The notes: generated from the sequence alone by a model not told the origin. DNA of 64,000 nt from Bacteriovoracaceae bacterium (GCA_023701435.1 JAMPXB010000011.1:1-64000), one strand, 5' to 3'. Counted from the first letter of the stretch, positions 1-9,283 are shown. Numbers and translations are program-made.

Positions 1-100
1 TGTTTTTAATTAGTGTCGTGTTAGTCTGTAGATAAGACATCGGTCTTTCCTTTCCTTTAAAATTGTTTTGTCGTTATTACAATTCTAAGGAAGAAATCCG

Positions 101-235
101 ATGTCTTCTTCAAGGCAATTATATCCTATTGAAATTATCGGAATGTCAGGTCAAGTCGTAGCTTTTACACATAAGCTTCATAAGTATCAATTAAGTGAAC
201 TCGCTCAAACAGATATCTTTGAAGGTTCAATTTAA
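101..235 (+). CDS. small hypothetical protein (44 aa)
   Basis: A 44-residue frame starting MSSSRQLYPIEIIGMSGQ and ending ELAQTDIFEGSI. I do not recognise the family. The start is supported by a clear Shine-Dalgarno-like AAGGAAG at 88-94, about 6 nt before the ATG. It has no signal peptide or membrane segment. Its 3' end overlaps the 3' end of the convergent gene at 227-427 by 9 nt. The length is close to what chance can give, so the call rests on the ribosome binding site. Confidence 0.45.
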   Translation: MSSSRQLYPIEIIGMSGQVVAFTHKLHKYQLSELAQTDIFEGSI

Positions 236-427
236 AAGTTTTTTGGAAATAAACATCAATAAATCATCGCGTTCATAATCTTCTCCCCATTTTCTTTTAG
301 AACCATCATCGTATAGATGCCAGGTTTGGCTTTTATCAGTTATATGCCCTCGTTTCTTTTCAACTGTTATCTTTAAATATGGTCTCTGAGTTTTAGAGGA
401 CTTTCGGCGTGCAATATTTTTATTCAT
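227..427 (-). CDS. small basic hypothetical protein (66 aa)
   Basis: Lys/Arg-rich 66-residue protein, probably cytoplasmic: the N-terminus MNKNIARRKSSKTQRPYLK is strongly basic and there is no hydrophobic segment. On the complementary strand the ATG is preceded by AAAAGGTG with normal spacing, which supports translation. The central part (GHITDKSQTWHLYDDGSKRK) looks like a short beta-rich fold but matches no family I know. It is convergent with the small gene at 101-235. No function is assigned. Confidence 0.5.
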   Translation of the reverse strand: MNKNIARRKSSKTQRPYLKITVEKKRGHITDKSQTWHLYDDGSKRKWGEDYERDDLLMFISKKLLN

Positions 428-771
428 GAAATTACACCTTTTTAGGTTTCAGAAATGCATTCAAGGAATGTTACTCTAACTTATTCTAAAATATCCTTAG
501 GAGATTCTTAATTTTTTTCATCATAATCTACTTATATTGAATGCTATGAAACTTTACCTGGGAATGATTCATAAAATCAGTTGCCTCTTTCTTGATAGGT
601 TACACAGAGCAGTTTTTTCTTCGGGATCTAGTTATTTTTAGGGCCTCAGTAAACTAAATACTTTATGTGAGGTGGCCTACTGCGATCAACCCAAAGGGTT
701 GGAGCACGGAGTGATTACAACTTTTTGAATGCGAGCTCTACTCCATTGTGTTCTTAACAAAGGAGATTAAT
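428..771. other. gene-free stretch between two small genes
   Basis: About 340 nt without a convincing gene. It presumably holds the divergent promoters of the genes at 227-427 and 772-1182. A 6-bp hairpin CAACCC-AAA-GGGTTG lies at 687-701 but has no T-run, so it is not a standard terminator. A 31-codon frame starting near 546 lacks a ribosome binding site. I see no tRNA or known RNA here. Confidence 0.5.
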
Positions 772-1182
772 ATGAAGCTTCTTTTAGGCTTTCTTTTTTT
801 TGTTTCTTCAATGGCGTTTGCAGAGATTAATACTCATTTCATCAAATGTTACGAGACACCTTTTCAAAGACCCTCAAAGGTACGTTATGTATTCGAGGTC
901 TTCGAAAATCATCCCGACATCCTTCCCCGTTTGGGTTTTCCTTTAACACAAGATCTTTTAGGAGAAAGAGAGACTGAGGAAGAAACGGGTATTAGTCGTG
1001 GCTCTTTATTGTCCGGGGAAAATGAGGAACCCAGGATGACTTTTAAGAGGAATGGCACTCGAAACATAAATGGGCTTGTTCCGGTCAGGGTCCACTTTAT
1101 TGATGAGGATAGTGAGGATCAGATTATTTACTGCCAGAGGAGAATATCTACTTGGGTCTTTGGTGTTTTTGATGATTTGTGA
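772..1182 (+). CDS. secreted hypothetical protein (136 aa)
   Basis: Start placed at 772 because AAAGGAG lies at 759-765 at good spacing and the frame then opens with a typical signal peptide, MKLLLGFLFFVSSMAFA. An in-frame start at 748 would add eight residues and has no ribosome binding site. The mature part is acidic in the middle (about residues 58-80, many Glu) and contains two Cys (about residues 24 and 124) that could form a disulfide in the periplasm. No family recognised. Confidence 0.7.
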   Translation: MKLLLGFLFFVSSMAFAEINTHFIKCYETPFQRPSKVRYVFEVFENHPDILPRLGFPLTQDLLGERETEEETGISRGSLLSGENEEPRMTFKRNGTRNINGLVPVRVHFIDEDSEDQIIYCQRRISTWVFGVFDDL

Positions 1183-1264
1183 AGTTCTTATTTCATGAAG
1201 TGAGCGCTCAAGAGGGTGGTAGTCAGGAGAAAGAGTCTAATTCTTTTACAGGCATGTGAGTAAG

Positions 1265-1304
1265 GCAAAAAAAAAGCCCCGCTTTCGCAGGGCTTTTCTT
1301 TTAT
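1265..1304 (-). terminator. rho-independent terminator of the tRNA unit
   Basis: Hairpin AGCCC (1275-1279) with GGGCT (1290-1294). On the minus strand it is followed by a run of T (A-run at 1267-1274 on the plus strand), six nt beyond the CCA of the downstream tRNA. A shorter T-rich tract on the plus side could also end the transcript of the gene at 772-1182. Confidence 0.75.
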
Positions 1305-1309
1305 AAATT

Positions 1310-1387
1310 TGGTACTCCCAAGGGGATTCGAACCCCTGTTACCGCCGTGAAAAGGCGATGTCCTAGACCGGGCTAGACGATGGGAGC
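1310..1387 (-). tRNA. tRNA-Glu (anticodon TTC)
   Basis: Complete cloverleaf on the minus strand. The acceptor arm GCTCCCA pairs with TGGGAGT (G-U at the first pair), the anticodon loop TTTTCAC gives TTC, the T-arm carries GGTTCGAATCC, and the discriminator A is followed by an encoded CCA (TGG at 1310-1312 on the plus strand). It lies 35 nt downstream of tRNA-Lys and is probably co-transcribed with it. Confidence 0.95.
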
Positions 1388-1422
1388 GTAACCGGATATT
1401 GCTCTTAAACGAAAAGAAAAAA

Positions 1423-1499
1423 TGGTGATCTCTCTGCGACTTGAACGCAGGACCCCCTCCTTAAAAGGGAGGTGCTCTAACCAACTGAGCTAAGAGACC
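1423..1499 (-). tRNA. tRNA-Lys (anticodon TTT)
   Basis: Cloverleaf on the minus strand. Acceptor GGTCTCT pairs with AGAGATC (one G-U), D-arm GCTCAGTTGGTTAGAGC, anticodon stem CCTCC/GGAGG with loop CTTTTAA (anticodon TTT), T-arm CTGCG-TTCAAGT-CGCAG, discriminator A and encoded CCA. It is the first gene of a two-tRNA unit with tRNA-Glu and has a good promoter just upstream. Confidence 0.95.
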
Positions 1500-1523
1500 A
1501 CATTGATCGTTTCGGTGGAGTAC

Positions 1524-1552
1524 AAATTATTGTTTCTGAAGATATTTGTCAA
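1524..1552 (-). promoter_or_regulatory. sigma-70 type promoter of the tRNA-Lys/tRNA-Glu unit
   Basis: On the minus strand a perfect -35 TTGACA (1547-1552) is separated by exactly 17 nt from a -10 TAATTT (1524-1529). The predicted transcript start near 1517 lies about 18 nt before tRNA-Lys. Position, spacing and the terminator after tRNA-Glu make this a self-contained transcription unit. Confidence 0.75.
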
Positions 1553-1650
1553 ACACAAAAATGAGAAAAGTTAATTTTTTTTTTGCACTAAACCAAGATT
1601 TTTTACCCACTTATTAGACAAAAACAAAGGCTTCCGTTAGATTTCAGCCC

Positions 1651-2946
1651 ATGGAAACAACATCTACTACACCTAAAAAGGTAGCCTTTCATACTCTTGG
1701 CTGCCGCTTAAATTTCTCTGAATCAGGCTCTATCGCGCAAGGCTTTACCGACCGCGGTTATGAAGTGGTTGAGTTCGGCGCTACAGCAGACGTCGTTTTT
1801 CTTAATACTTGCACTGTAACTGATGGTGCTGATTCAACCTGTCGCAATTTAATCAGGAAAGCACAAGCATCATCACCTGAAGCAAAAATTGTAGTGGCCG
1901 GCTGTTACGCTCAAATGGAAGCTGAAAAGATTAAGGCCATGCAAGGGGTCGATCTCATTCTTGGGACTTCTGAAAAATATAAAGTTTTTGACTACCTTGA
2001 TTCAGAAAGTGAGCTGCAGGTTCACATTGATAAATCTTCTGAATTCTGGGGAGCTGCTACCACACTTGCAGACTCACATACCAGGGCCTTCCTGAAGATT
2101 CAGGATGGCTGTAATTACGTTTGCTCGTTTTGTATTATTCCATTTGCCCGAGGACGTTCGCGGACGATTTCTGTGGCCAATGCTTTGAAAGAGGCGAAGT
2201 CACTGGCGGGACAGGGATTTAAAGAAATAGTTCTGACTGGTGTGAACATTGGTGAGTATGAGGCCATCAGTGGGGAAAAACTCACGGACCTGGTGAAGTT
2301 AATTGCGGATATTCCGGAAGTGGAAAGACTTAGACTTGGTTCAGTAGAGCCGAACACGATGACCCGTGAACTTTTAGAAACTTTAAAGGCCACTGGAAAA
2401 TATCAGGATCACTTTCATATTCCACTTCAAAGTGGCAGTGATGAGATTTTGAGTTCGATGAGACGAAAATATAATTCTTCTCAGTACCGTGAAATTATCT
2501 CAATGGTGCAGGAGTATTTTCCGGATGCGGCCTTTGGTGCTGATGTGATTGTTGGTTATCCGGGTGAGACAGAAGAGCAGTTCCTTGAGACTTTTAACCT
2601 TCTAAGAAAATTACCGATTACTCATTTTCATGTGTTCCCATATTCCAAAAGGAAAGGGACTACGGCGGCCAAGGCCGAGAATCATATTCAGACCTCGGTG
2701 AAGAAAGACCGTGTTCGTACTTTGATGATGTTAGGGGATGCTAAGCTTGATGAATTTTCATCAAATATGGTTGGCAAAAAGACCAGTGTCTTGTTTGAAA
2801 GCGAGCAAGACGGCTACTGGGAAGGTTATAGCTCCAACTATTTGCGAGTGCGAGTGAAGTCTCAGGAAGTCCTGAAAAATGAAATCAGAGACGTTCTATT
2901 GACTTCATTTACTGGCGGTAAACTCATCGGGGAAATTATTCCGTAG
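1651..2946 (+). CDS. mtaB: tRNA t6A37 methylthiotransferase MtaB
   Basis: Radical-SAM enzyme that adds a methylthio group to t6A at position 37 of ANN-decoding tRNAs. The N-terminal MTTase domain has its three cluster-binding Cys at 18, 54 and 85 (HTLGC, LNTC, AGC). The radical SAM motif CxxxCxxC is at Cys154, Cys158 and Cys161 in DGCNYVCSFC. A C-terminal segment (about 370-430) fits the TRAM RNA-binding domain. The length of 431 fits MtaB (YqeV) rather than MiaB or RimO, as does the HTLGCRLN start. The ATG has only a weak ribosome binding site. The 3' end overlaps the convergent protease gene by 11 nt. Confidence 0.9.
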   Translation: METTSTTPKKVAFHTLGCRLNFSESGSIAQGFTDRGYEVVEFGATADVVFLNTCTVTDGADSTCRNLIRKAQASSPEAKIVVAGCYAQMEAEKIKAMQGVDLILGTSEKYKVFDYLDSESELQVHIDKSSEFWGAATTLADSHTRAFLKIQDGCNYVCSFCIIPFARGRSRTISVANALKEAKSLAGQGFKEIVLTGVNIGEYEAISGEKLTDLVKLIADIPEVERLRLGSVEPNTMTRELLETLKATGKYQDHFHIPLQSGSDEILSSMRRKYNSSQYREIISMVQEYFPDAAFGADVIVGYPGETEEQFLETFNLLRKLPITHFHVFPYSKRKGTTAAKAENHIQTSVKKDRVRTLMMLGDAKLDEFSSNMVGKKTSVLFESEQDGYWEGYSSNYLRVRVKSQEVLKNEIRDVLLTSFTGGKLIGEIIP

Positions 2947-4009
2947 GTTCTTTCTTGTCCTGCAGAAAGCTCATGCCAAAGGCGTTTTTAGCGAAGACGT
3001 CCTGGTCGATCCAGCAGCCTTCAACAATGTTGTCTCCATCATTGTGAGTTTTTTCCTCGCAGTTATCGAGATACTTACCAGTCTTGCGGCTTTTGCATAA
3101 ACACTTTCGGTTCTGATTGGAATTGTGAAAGCCATTACCCCAGGTATTTCTCAGGAGAAAGTGGCATTTGCCGCCAATTTTCTTTTTACCCACAATCATA
3201 GATTCGTGTTCGCTGCAATTGGGGTGTACCTTAAGCGGTGTGGTTTCTGTTTTTCTATCTACGCCATCAAAACTTTCATCATAAAGAGCGCGAGCACAGT
3301 ATGAAATGGCGAGGGGAGCCTTTAGCTCATCGAGCTTTTTGTTTATTTCCTGGGGCCATAAATCATCTTGTTGAAAATTAACAAAACGAGGAGAGCTCAC
3401 TGAGAGGCGAGCCGTTTTTTTACAGACCGGGAGAACCAGACCGCTCAGCATATCACGGGAAGTCATGGTGCTAAGGGAGCGAAGCTCCGGCATTAACTGA
3501 TCCCAGGTGGGATTGCCAGCACAGTACTGAGAGTGTTGTTCGATGGTCTGGGCAATAAAAGCATCAACTTCATTGGCCTTAACTTTGGGAAGAACGTGGG
3601 CCAGTTTTTCAATGAGACCCATCACTTCAGCTTCACTGGCATTGGCCTTTTTAGTCCACTCACTCATCGCCTTATCAAAATTATCGTATGGGCAATTACC
3701 TTGATCCTGGAGGGCCTTAACCGTATGGTAGGTGGTGCCCATTGAGATGTTGTCTTGATTTTTTATATCGGCGTACTTTAAGGCTCCCCATAAAGGATGA
3801 ATGCTTCGTCCCTTATTTCCTTTCTTGATAAGTTCATAGTCAATGAGTTGAGCTGCCGCATAAGCGTAACAAATGCCTAAACCATCCTGATCATAGACAG
3901 GCATGTGTTTGAATGGAGAATTTTTTTCGGTAACCAGGTTGACCGGAGCGCAATCAGATTGGGCCCAGACAGAATTAGCAATCAGAAGAATCAGAATAAG
4001 GACTTTCAT
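2936..4009 (-). CDS. secreted papain-like (C1 family) cysteine protease
   Basis: A signal peptide (MKVLILILLIANSVWAQS) is followed by a papain fold. The oxyanion Gln41 and catalytic Cys47 lie in YDQDGLGICYAYAAA with the papain spacing of six, His268 is in SEHESMIVG, and Asn288 is in LLRNTWGNGF. All catalytic residues are therefore present. There is no obvious long inhibitory propeptide: the catalytic Cys comes only about 30 residues after the signal peptide. Several extra Cys (about residues 196, 265, 282) may form disulfides. It overlaps the upstream small secreted gene by 4 nt (ATGA), indicating translational coupling. A role in digesting external protein is inferred. Confidence 0.85.
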   Translation of the reverse strand: MKVLILILLIANSVWAQSDCAPVNLVTEKNSPFKHMPVYDQDGLGICYAYAAAQLIDYELIKKGNKGRSIHPLWGALKYADIKNQDNISMGTTYHTVKALQDQGNCPYDNFDKAMSEWTKKANASEAEVMGLIEKLAHVLPKVKANEVDAFIAQTIEQHSQYCAGNPTWDQLMPELRSLSTMTSRDMLSGLVLPVCKKTARLSVSSPRFVNFQQDDLWPQEINKKLDELKAPLAISYCARALYDESFDGVDRKTETTPLKVHPNCSEHESMIVGKKKIGGKCHFLLRNTWGNGFHNSNQNRKCLCKSRKTGKYLDNCEEKTHNDGDNIVEGCWIDQDVFAKNAFGMSFLQDKKEPTE

Positions 4010-4383
4010 TTAACATTTCTCTCAACAGAGTTAGCATCAACAAGGGACTGATCTTTGAAACGACAAAATGATTGTTCATTATTTTGTGAATCTTTCAGAA
4101 TAAGAACTTCGAGTTTTAAATGATGGCAGATCATGGCGGCAGGATTGTGACCACCCTTCATTTCAGACAGAGGAACTGCATCCGTTTTGGTTAAGAAAAA
4201 ATCTTTCGCCTGACACTTTTGATTTTTGTCCAGGCACCTGGCCGTTATCCAGCCACGAATGGTTTGGTCCCAGCAAAGTTTTTCTTTTAACTCATAACCT
4301 TTAAAATTTTCACAATTAGCGGCCAATGAAACATTGGAGAGAAGAGAAACAAATAAAGAAAAACTTAATAATATTACATTCAT
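4006..4383 (-). CDS. small secreted Cys-containing protein, coupled to the C1 protease
   Basis: 125-residue protein with a signal peptide (MNVILLSFSLFVSLLSNVSLA) and six Cys in the mature part, which suggests a disulfide-bonded periplasmic or exported protein. No family recognised. Its stop overlaps the start of the papain-like protease, so the two are probably made together; an inhibitor, chaperone or accessory role for the protease is a guess from position only. Its ribosome binding site (AAGAAGGTAGGA before the ATG) lies inside one arm of a long inverted repeat at 4385-4442. Confidence 0.65.
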   Translation of the reverse strand: MNVILLSFSLFVSLLSNVSLAANCENFKGYELKEKLCWDQTIRGWITARCLDKNQKCQAKDFFLTKTDAVPLSEMKGGHNPAAMICHHLKLEVLILKDSQNNEQSFCRFKDQSLVDANSVERNVK

Positions 4384-4384
4384 A

Positions 4385-4442
4385 AAATCCTACCTTCTTC
4401 ATTATGTCCTAAGTGATTTAACACACGAAGAAGGTAAGATTT
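4385..4442 (-). promoter_or_regulatory. 16-bp inverted repeat between purA and the protease operon
   Basis: AAATCCTACCTTCTTC (4385-4400) pairs with GAAGAAGGTAAGATTT (4427-4442) with a single G-U/mismatch and a 26-nt loop. On the minus strand it starts about 10 nt after the purA stop and is followed by TTTTAT, so it could be a purA terminator. The distal arm contains the ribosome binding site of the next gene (start at 4383), so the same hairpin would mask that site in a read-through transcript. Confidence 0.6.
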
Positions 4443-4452
4443 GCTTACTTAT

Positions 4453-5829
<1,377 letters not shown>

Positions 5830-5855
5830 CTAAACACTCCTGGGAGGAAGTATGC

Positions 5856-6200
5856 TTAGGCAATTGATCTGAGTTCTAGACGACTTTGCAACGTATCAAG
5901 AACAGTTTGAAATTGACTTAGTGAAGGTAAATTCCCGAAATGAGTATTCTCATGCATGTTCATGGATACAAAATCGAAAATCTCTACCGGTGTCGACTTT
6001 TCATGGTCTTTTTGAAAGGCCCTCCAGTTTGACTTCCCGGTTTTTCTATAATTATCGAAAAGGTTCTCCACCATTTCCTGTTTGGTCTTGACTCCCACTC
6101 CAACGACTTGCCCGCTGGAGTCGATGTCCAGATACCAGACTCGATAATCATTCTGATTCTTGGGGTGCTGTTTTGATTCTACGGCGATGGCCAGAAACAT
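5856..6200 (-). CDS. hypothetical cytoplasmic protein (114 aa)
   Basis: Unrecognised soluble protein with a strong ribosome binding site (AAGGAGG) just before its ATG on the minus strand. The first half is beta-rich (MFLAIAVESK, then YRVWYLDIDSSGQVVGVGVK), the second half helical (about residues 38-114). No signal peptide or membrane segment. It is upstream of purA in the same direction with about 135 nt between them, and purA seems to have its own promoter. Function unknown. Confidence 0.65.
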   Translation of the reverse strand: MFLAIAVESKQHPKNQNDYRVWYLDIDSSGQVVGVGVKTKQEMVENLFDNYRKTGKSNWRAFQKDHEKSTPVEIFDFVSMNMHENTHFGNLPSLSQFQTVLDTLQSRLELRSIA

Positions 6201-6510
6201 AAAGACCTCCTTGCTCTCGCTTCAGTCCCGACTTCTTGTCGCTCTGATCTTGTGTGTGTTTGGAAGGTCATCCACAGCGTCCCCATCCTAGAGATCCGGA
6301 TGACCTTTCTCGCATCCTGCTTATCTTAAGGATTCCTTATGCCCCTACGATTGTAACGAGAATTTCACTAACATCAACTCATCTGCTGGAGAGAGAAAGA
6401 CAGAGTGGAGCAGGGCCAAAAAGGGACTTACTCAAGCGTTTCAGCAGTTCTGCAGACTTGCCCCTATGGGTCACAGGGGCGAAATAGGACCGAATGTTGA
6501 GTAAAAAACT
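6201..6510. other. gene-free, structure-rich stretch upstream of murJ
   Basis: No supported gene. It holds a perfect 10-bp inverted repeat at 6264-6307 and a nested fold at 6428-6504: outer arms TTACTCAA (6428-6435) and TTGAGTAA (6497-6504), inner hairpin GCCCCT (6460-6465) with AGGGGC (6475-6480). It ends just before the murJ promoter. The layout would suit a small RNA or a regulatory region, but no known RNA family signature (RNase P, tmRNA, 6S, SRP) is visible. Confidence 0.45.
6264..6307. repeat. 10-bp perfect inverted repeat
   Basis: AAGGTCATCC (6264-6273) and GGATGACCTT (6298-6307) with a 24-nt loop. The pairing extends two more bases outward with one wobble. No T-run follows, so it is not a typical terminator. 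Confidence 0.7.
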
Positions 6511-6540
6511 TTGAATGTTTGTGTTTTCAAAAATTACACT
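6511..6540 (+). promoter_or_regulatory. possible promoter of murJ
   Basis: -35 TTGAAT (6511-6516), 18-nt spacer, -10 TACACT (6535-6540). The predicted start near 6547 leaves a short leader to the murJ ATG at 6571. The match is moderate. Confidence 0.4.
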
Positions 6541-6570
6541 TCGGGCCAAACTACATGGCATAGGAGTTCT

Positions 6571-8130
6571 ATGTCTGTTATTCGTTCCACCATAAAAATG
6601 GCGATTGCCACCTTTTGTTCTCGTATCCTTGGTCTTGTCAGAGAGCAGGTAATGGCCGCTTATTTTGGAGCTTCAGGAATAACTGATGCCTTTTTGGTGG
6701 CCTACCGAATTCCGAATTTACTTCGTGATCTTTTTGCAGAAGGAGCTTTCTCCTCTGCCTTCGTTCCTACTTTTGTAGAGGCCAATCAAGAGTCACAGAA
6801 TGAATCGAGACAATTGTTGTGGTCCTTGTTTTGGCTTTTGTTTTTTATTACCGGAACGATCTGTCTGGCGACGATCATTTTTGCGCCGGAACTTATTTCA
6901 ATCTTTGCCCCTGCCTTTACAAAATATCCTGAAAAATTTCAGATTACTGTAAACCTCACTCGTATCATGGCGCCTTTTTTAACTTTTGTTTCTCTGGCCG
7001 CATTGTTTATGGGTGCTCTTAATTCACTCAAAGTATTTTTCGTTCCTGCCTTGGCGCCTGCTTCCTACAATGTCATGAGTATTCTCTGTATGGTGGGACT
7101 CTCGGGTGTTCTTCATAAAATGGGTTATGCGCCGATTTATTCTTTGGGAATTGGGGCCATGCTTGGTGGCTTCATGCAGGCAGCAGTTCAGTTACCTTTA
7201 ATTTGGAAGAAGGGCCTTAAACCGCTGTGGCCCAAGAAATTTTGGACCCCGCGCTCAAAGAAAGTATTTATCCTACTCGGGCCGGGGCTCATTGGTTTTG
7301 CTGCCACCCAAGTGAATCTCTTGGTGACAACGATCCTGGCAACACCCATTATTGGGGCCACATCTTGGCTTAATTACAGTTTTAGGCTCTTTCAGCTGCC
7401 CGTAGGTATCTTGTCTGTCTCGATTGGTAATTCCAATCTGGTTCATTTCTCGGAGACCTGGAAGAAAAAAGATGTGGCGGGTGCCAAAGCTTCATTGCAA
7501 CAAAGTTATTACCTGTCTTTTTTGACGGTTATGCCGGCGATGGTGATTCTGTATTGTTTATCAGAAGAAATTGTGAGTCTGATCTTTGAACGTGGGAAAT
7601 TTAATCGTGAAAGTACCTTGATGACCGCCGAAGCCTTGAGAATGTACGCCATAGGTCTCCCATTTTATGGCCTTTATAAAATCTGGGTTCCCACTTTTTA
7701 CGCTCTAGATCGTCAGAAAATTCCGGTTTTAGCCTCCCTGTTCTCCATTGCTTTTAACATCGCTTTTTGTTTAATCTTGACTCCTGTTTTTGGTTTCAAA
7801 ATTCTGGCCCTGGGAACCACGCTCTCGATGCTGGTGAATTCGGCTTTGCTAAGTTTCATTTTAAAGAAAGATTTAAGTTTATCTTGGGGATTTTTCTTCT
7901 CGGCCCGTCTCTTTAAGGTGGTAGGGGCAACCCTGGGAGCGGCTATCATTGTAGAGACACTCCTCAAAGTAGAGTTCTATTCTCAGCCATTTATAACGAA
8001 ATGCTTCTATTTGGGGATGCAAATAATGGCAATTGCTATTCTCTATCTCTCATTCTTACTTCTGATGGGAGAGCGTCGCGCCGTCAACGCGCTCCTCGAG
8101 AAATTTTCAAAAAAGTTCAAACGAAAGTAA
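6571..8130 (+). CDS. murJ: lipid II flippase MurJ (MviN)
   Basis: Moves lipid-linked peptidoglycan precursor (lipid II) across the inner membrane. Start at 6571 chosen for the TAGGAG at 6561-6566 and the family-typical opening MSVIRSTIKMAIATFCSRIL; an in-frame ATG at 6511 would put unrelated residues in front. The conserved SRILGLVREQVMAAYFGAS and RIPNLLRDLFAEGAFSSAF segments near the N-terminus are present. The 519-residue length and about 14 membrane segments fit the MOP-superfamily flippase. It stands alone, with about 80 nt to the next gene. Confidence 0.93.
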   Translation: MSVIRSTIKMAIATFCSRILGLVREQVMAAYFGASGITDAFLVAYRIPNLLRDLFAEGAFSSAFVPTFVEANQESQNESRQLLWSLFWLLFFITGTICLATIIFAPELISIFAPAFTKYPEKFQITVNLTRIMAPFLTFVSLAALFMGALNSLKVFFVPALAPASYNVMSILCMVGLSGVLHKMGYAPIYSLGIGAMLGGFMQAAVQLPLIWKKGLKPLWPKKFWTPRSKKVFILLGPGLIGFAATQVNLLVTTILATPIIGATSWLNYSFRLFQLPVGILSVSIGNSNLVHFSETWKKKDVAGAKASLQQSYYLSFLTVMPAMVILYCLSEEIVSLIFERGKFNRESTLMTAEALRMYAIGLPFYGLYKIWVPTFYALDRQKIPVLASLFSIAFNIAFCLILTPVFGFKILALGTTLSMLVNSALLSFILKKDLSLSWGFFFSARLFKVVGATLGAAIIVETLLKVEFYSQPFITKCFYLGMQIMAIAILYLSFLLLMGERRAVNALLEKFSKKFKRK

Positions 8131-8209
8131 AATAAATCAACGCTTTAACTTGTATCACAAAGCCTTTTTAGTTATCCTGTTAGTGAAATACCTATTTAAG
8201 GAAGTTTTG

Positions 8210-8653
8210 ATGAAAACTGATTTTGAAACGCTTAAAGCGCTGTCGACATACACAATCAACCATCTCAAGCAAGCTGAGATGATTGAATTCGCTGCTGACG
8301 CCCGCGCTGAACTGATTGAAGCACTGGCCACTGAGTACGGTGTAAGTTTTGCTACTGATGAGAACATTAAAGAGCAGGCGATTGAAGAAGTTGAAGAAAA
8401 GTTCGGCGAAGATATCCCTGGTGACATTACAGAAACTGAAATGTTCAACCACGCTCGTAAAGAAATCATCAAGTCATTCAATGGCGAGAATATCGGTGGG
8501 CTTTATCTTATGGAATCTCTCCATAATATTGCTATCCGTGTGAAGAACTTCCTTCTCTCCAACGACCTGATCGAAGACGTATTTGCGTCTGACGAAGAGT
8601 TGATTGACTTCACTATTGATAAAATTCGCGGATTTGCGCCTAAGCGTAACTAA
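8210..8653 (+). CDS. hypothetical helical acidic protein, possibly DUF507-like
   Basis: 147-residue, acidic, all-helical protein without a signal peptide. Start at 8210 fits the AAGGAAG at 8198-8204; an upstream in-frame start at 8150 would add 20 hydrophobic residues but has no ribosome binding site. The pattern of short helices rich in Glu, with EEVEEKFGEDIPGD near the middle, resembles DUF507 proteins of other deltaproteobacterium-like groups; I am not certain. Its stop codon interlocks with that of the convergent gene at 8650-9249 (CTAA, 4 nt). Confidence 0.6.
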   Translation: MKTDFETLKALSTYTINHLKQAEMIEFAADARAELIEALATEYGVSFATDENIKEQAIEEVEEKFGEDIPGDITETEMFNHARKEIIKSFNGENIGGLYLMESLHNIAIRVKNFLLSNDLIEDVFASDEELIDFTIDKIRGFAPKRN

Positions 8654-9249
8654 GTTTTTCCTGCTTGAGATTCATGGATGAAACTTAAGCAGGCAAGACT
8701 CTCTTCAAAATAGGGGCCTTCCAGAGCTCCATTCAGAATTGAACTTTTGCTTTCAAAAATAAAATAGCCAGAATCATTCAAGGCCCTCATTAAATAAATG
8801 TCATAGTAAATACGCTCGATTTGATTTTCTGAGCCTTTGCCTTCCACTCGAATGACTTCCTGAAACTGTTCCTGAATTTCCGAATCGCGGAAAAGAACCC
8901 GGGAATCAGTTTCAAAAATCACATCCATATCAAATTCAATTTTTTCCAGATCCAGTTTTTCTTCCAGAAGGTCGGGCATGGATTTTCCCTGATGGTCCGG
9001 GAAGTAGGCGAAATTAGCAAACCAGCTATATCGGGTATCGGTTCGTTCAAAACGCAGATGTGTATCGTCTTGCTCAACAATGGTCCACCAACGGGGAATG
9101 GCCAGGGAGAGGTTTCCAAAACGGACTTCGTAGGACTCTTCTTTAAAAGTGGTCTTCTCTTCCCCAATAATTTTAAGGGTATAGAAAGCCCCAATGATAA
9201 CAGAAAGCAGGAGGAGCCAATCAAAAACGTGGTTAGTGAATATATCCAT
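8650..9249 (-). CDS. membrane-anchored hypothetical protein (199 aa)
   Basis: One N-terminal membrane segment (about residues 9-28, FDWLLLLSVIIGAFYTLKII) followed by a soluble domain with alternating beta strands (SYEVRFGNLSLAIPRWWTIV, then DTHLRFERTDTRYSWFANFA). It is probably anchored in the inner membrane with a domain in the periplasm or cytoplasm. No family recognised. The stop overlaps that of the convergent gene by 4 nt, with no terminator between the two. Confidence 0.6.
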   Translation of the reverse strand: MDIFTNHVFDWLLLLSVIIGAFYTLKIIGEEKTTFKEESYEVRFGNLSLAIPRWWTIVEQDDTHLRFERTDTRYSWFANFAYFPDHQGKSMPDLLEEKLDLEKIEFDMDVIFETDSRVLFRDSEIQEQFQEVIRVEGKGSENQIERIYYDIYLMRALNDSGYFIFESKSSILNGALEGPYFEESLACLSFIHESQAGKT

Positions 9250-9283
9250 AAGTGCCCGGGATCATAGCACAGGTAAAACTAAA

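Noticed and set aside
687-701. Hairpin CAACCC-AAA-GGGTTG as terminator
   Set aside because: Short stem, three-base loop and no T-run.
1423-1499. Possible suppressor tRNA (TTA anticodon) on the minus strand
   Set aside because: Setting the anticodon stem correctly (CCTCC/GGAGG) gives loop CTTTTAA and anticodon TTT, an ordinary tRNA-Lys.
6254-6487. 77-codon reading frame upstream of murJ
   Set aside because: No ribosome binding site, odd composition, and it covers the inverted repeats; a non-coding region explains it better.
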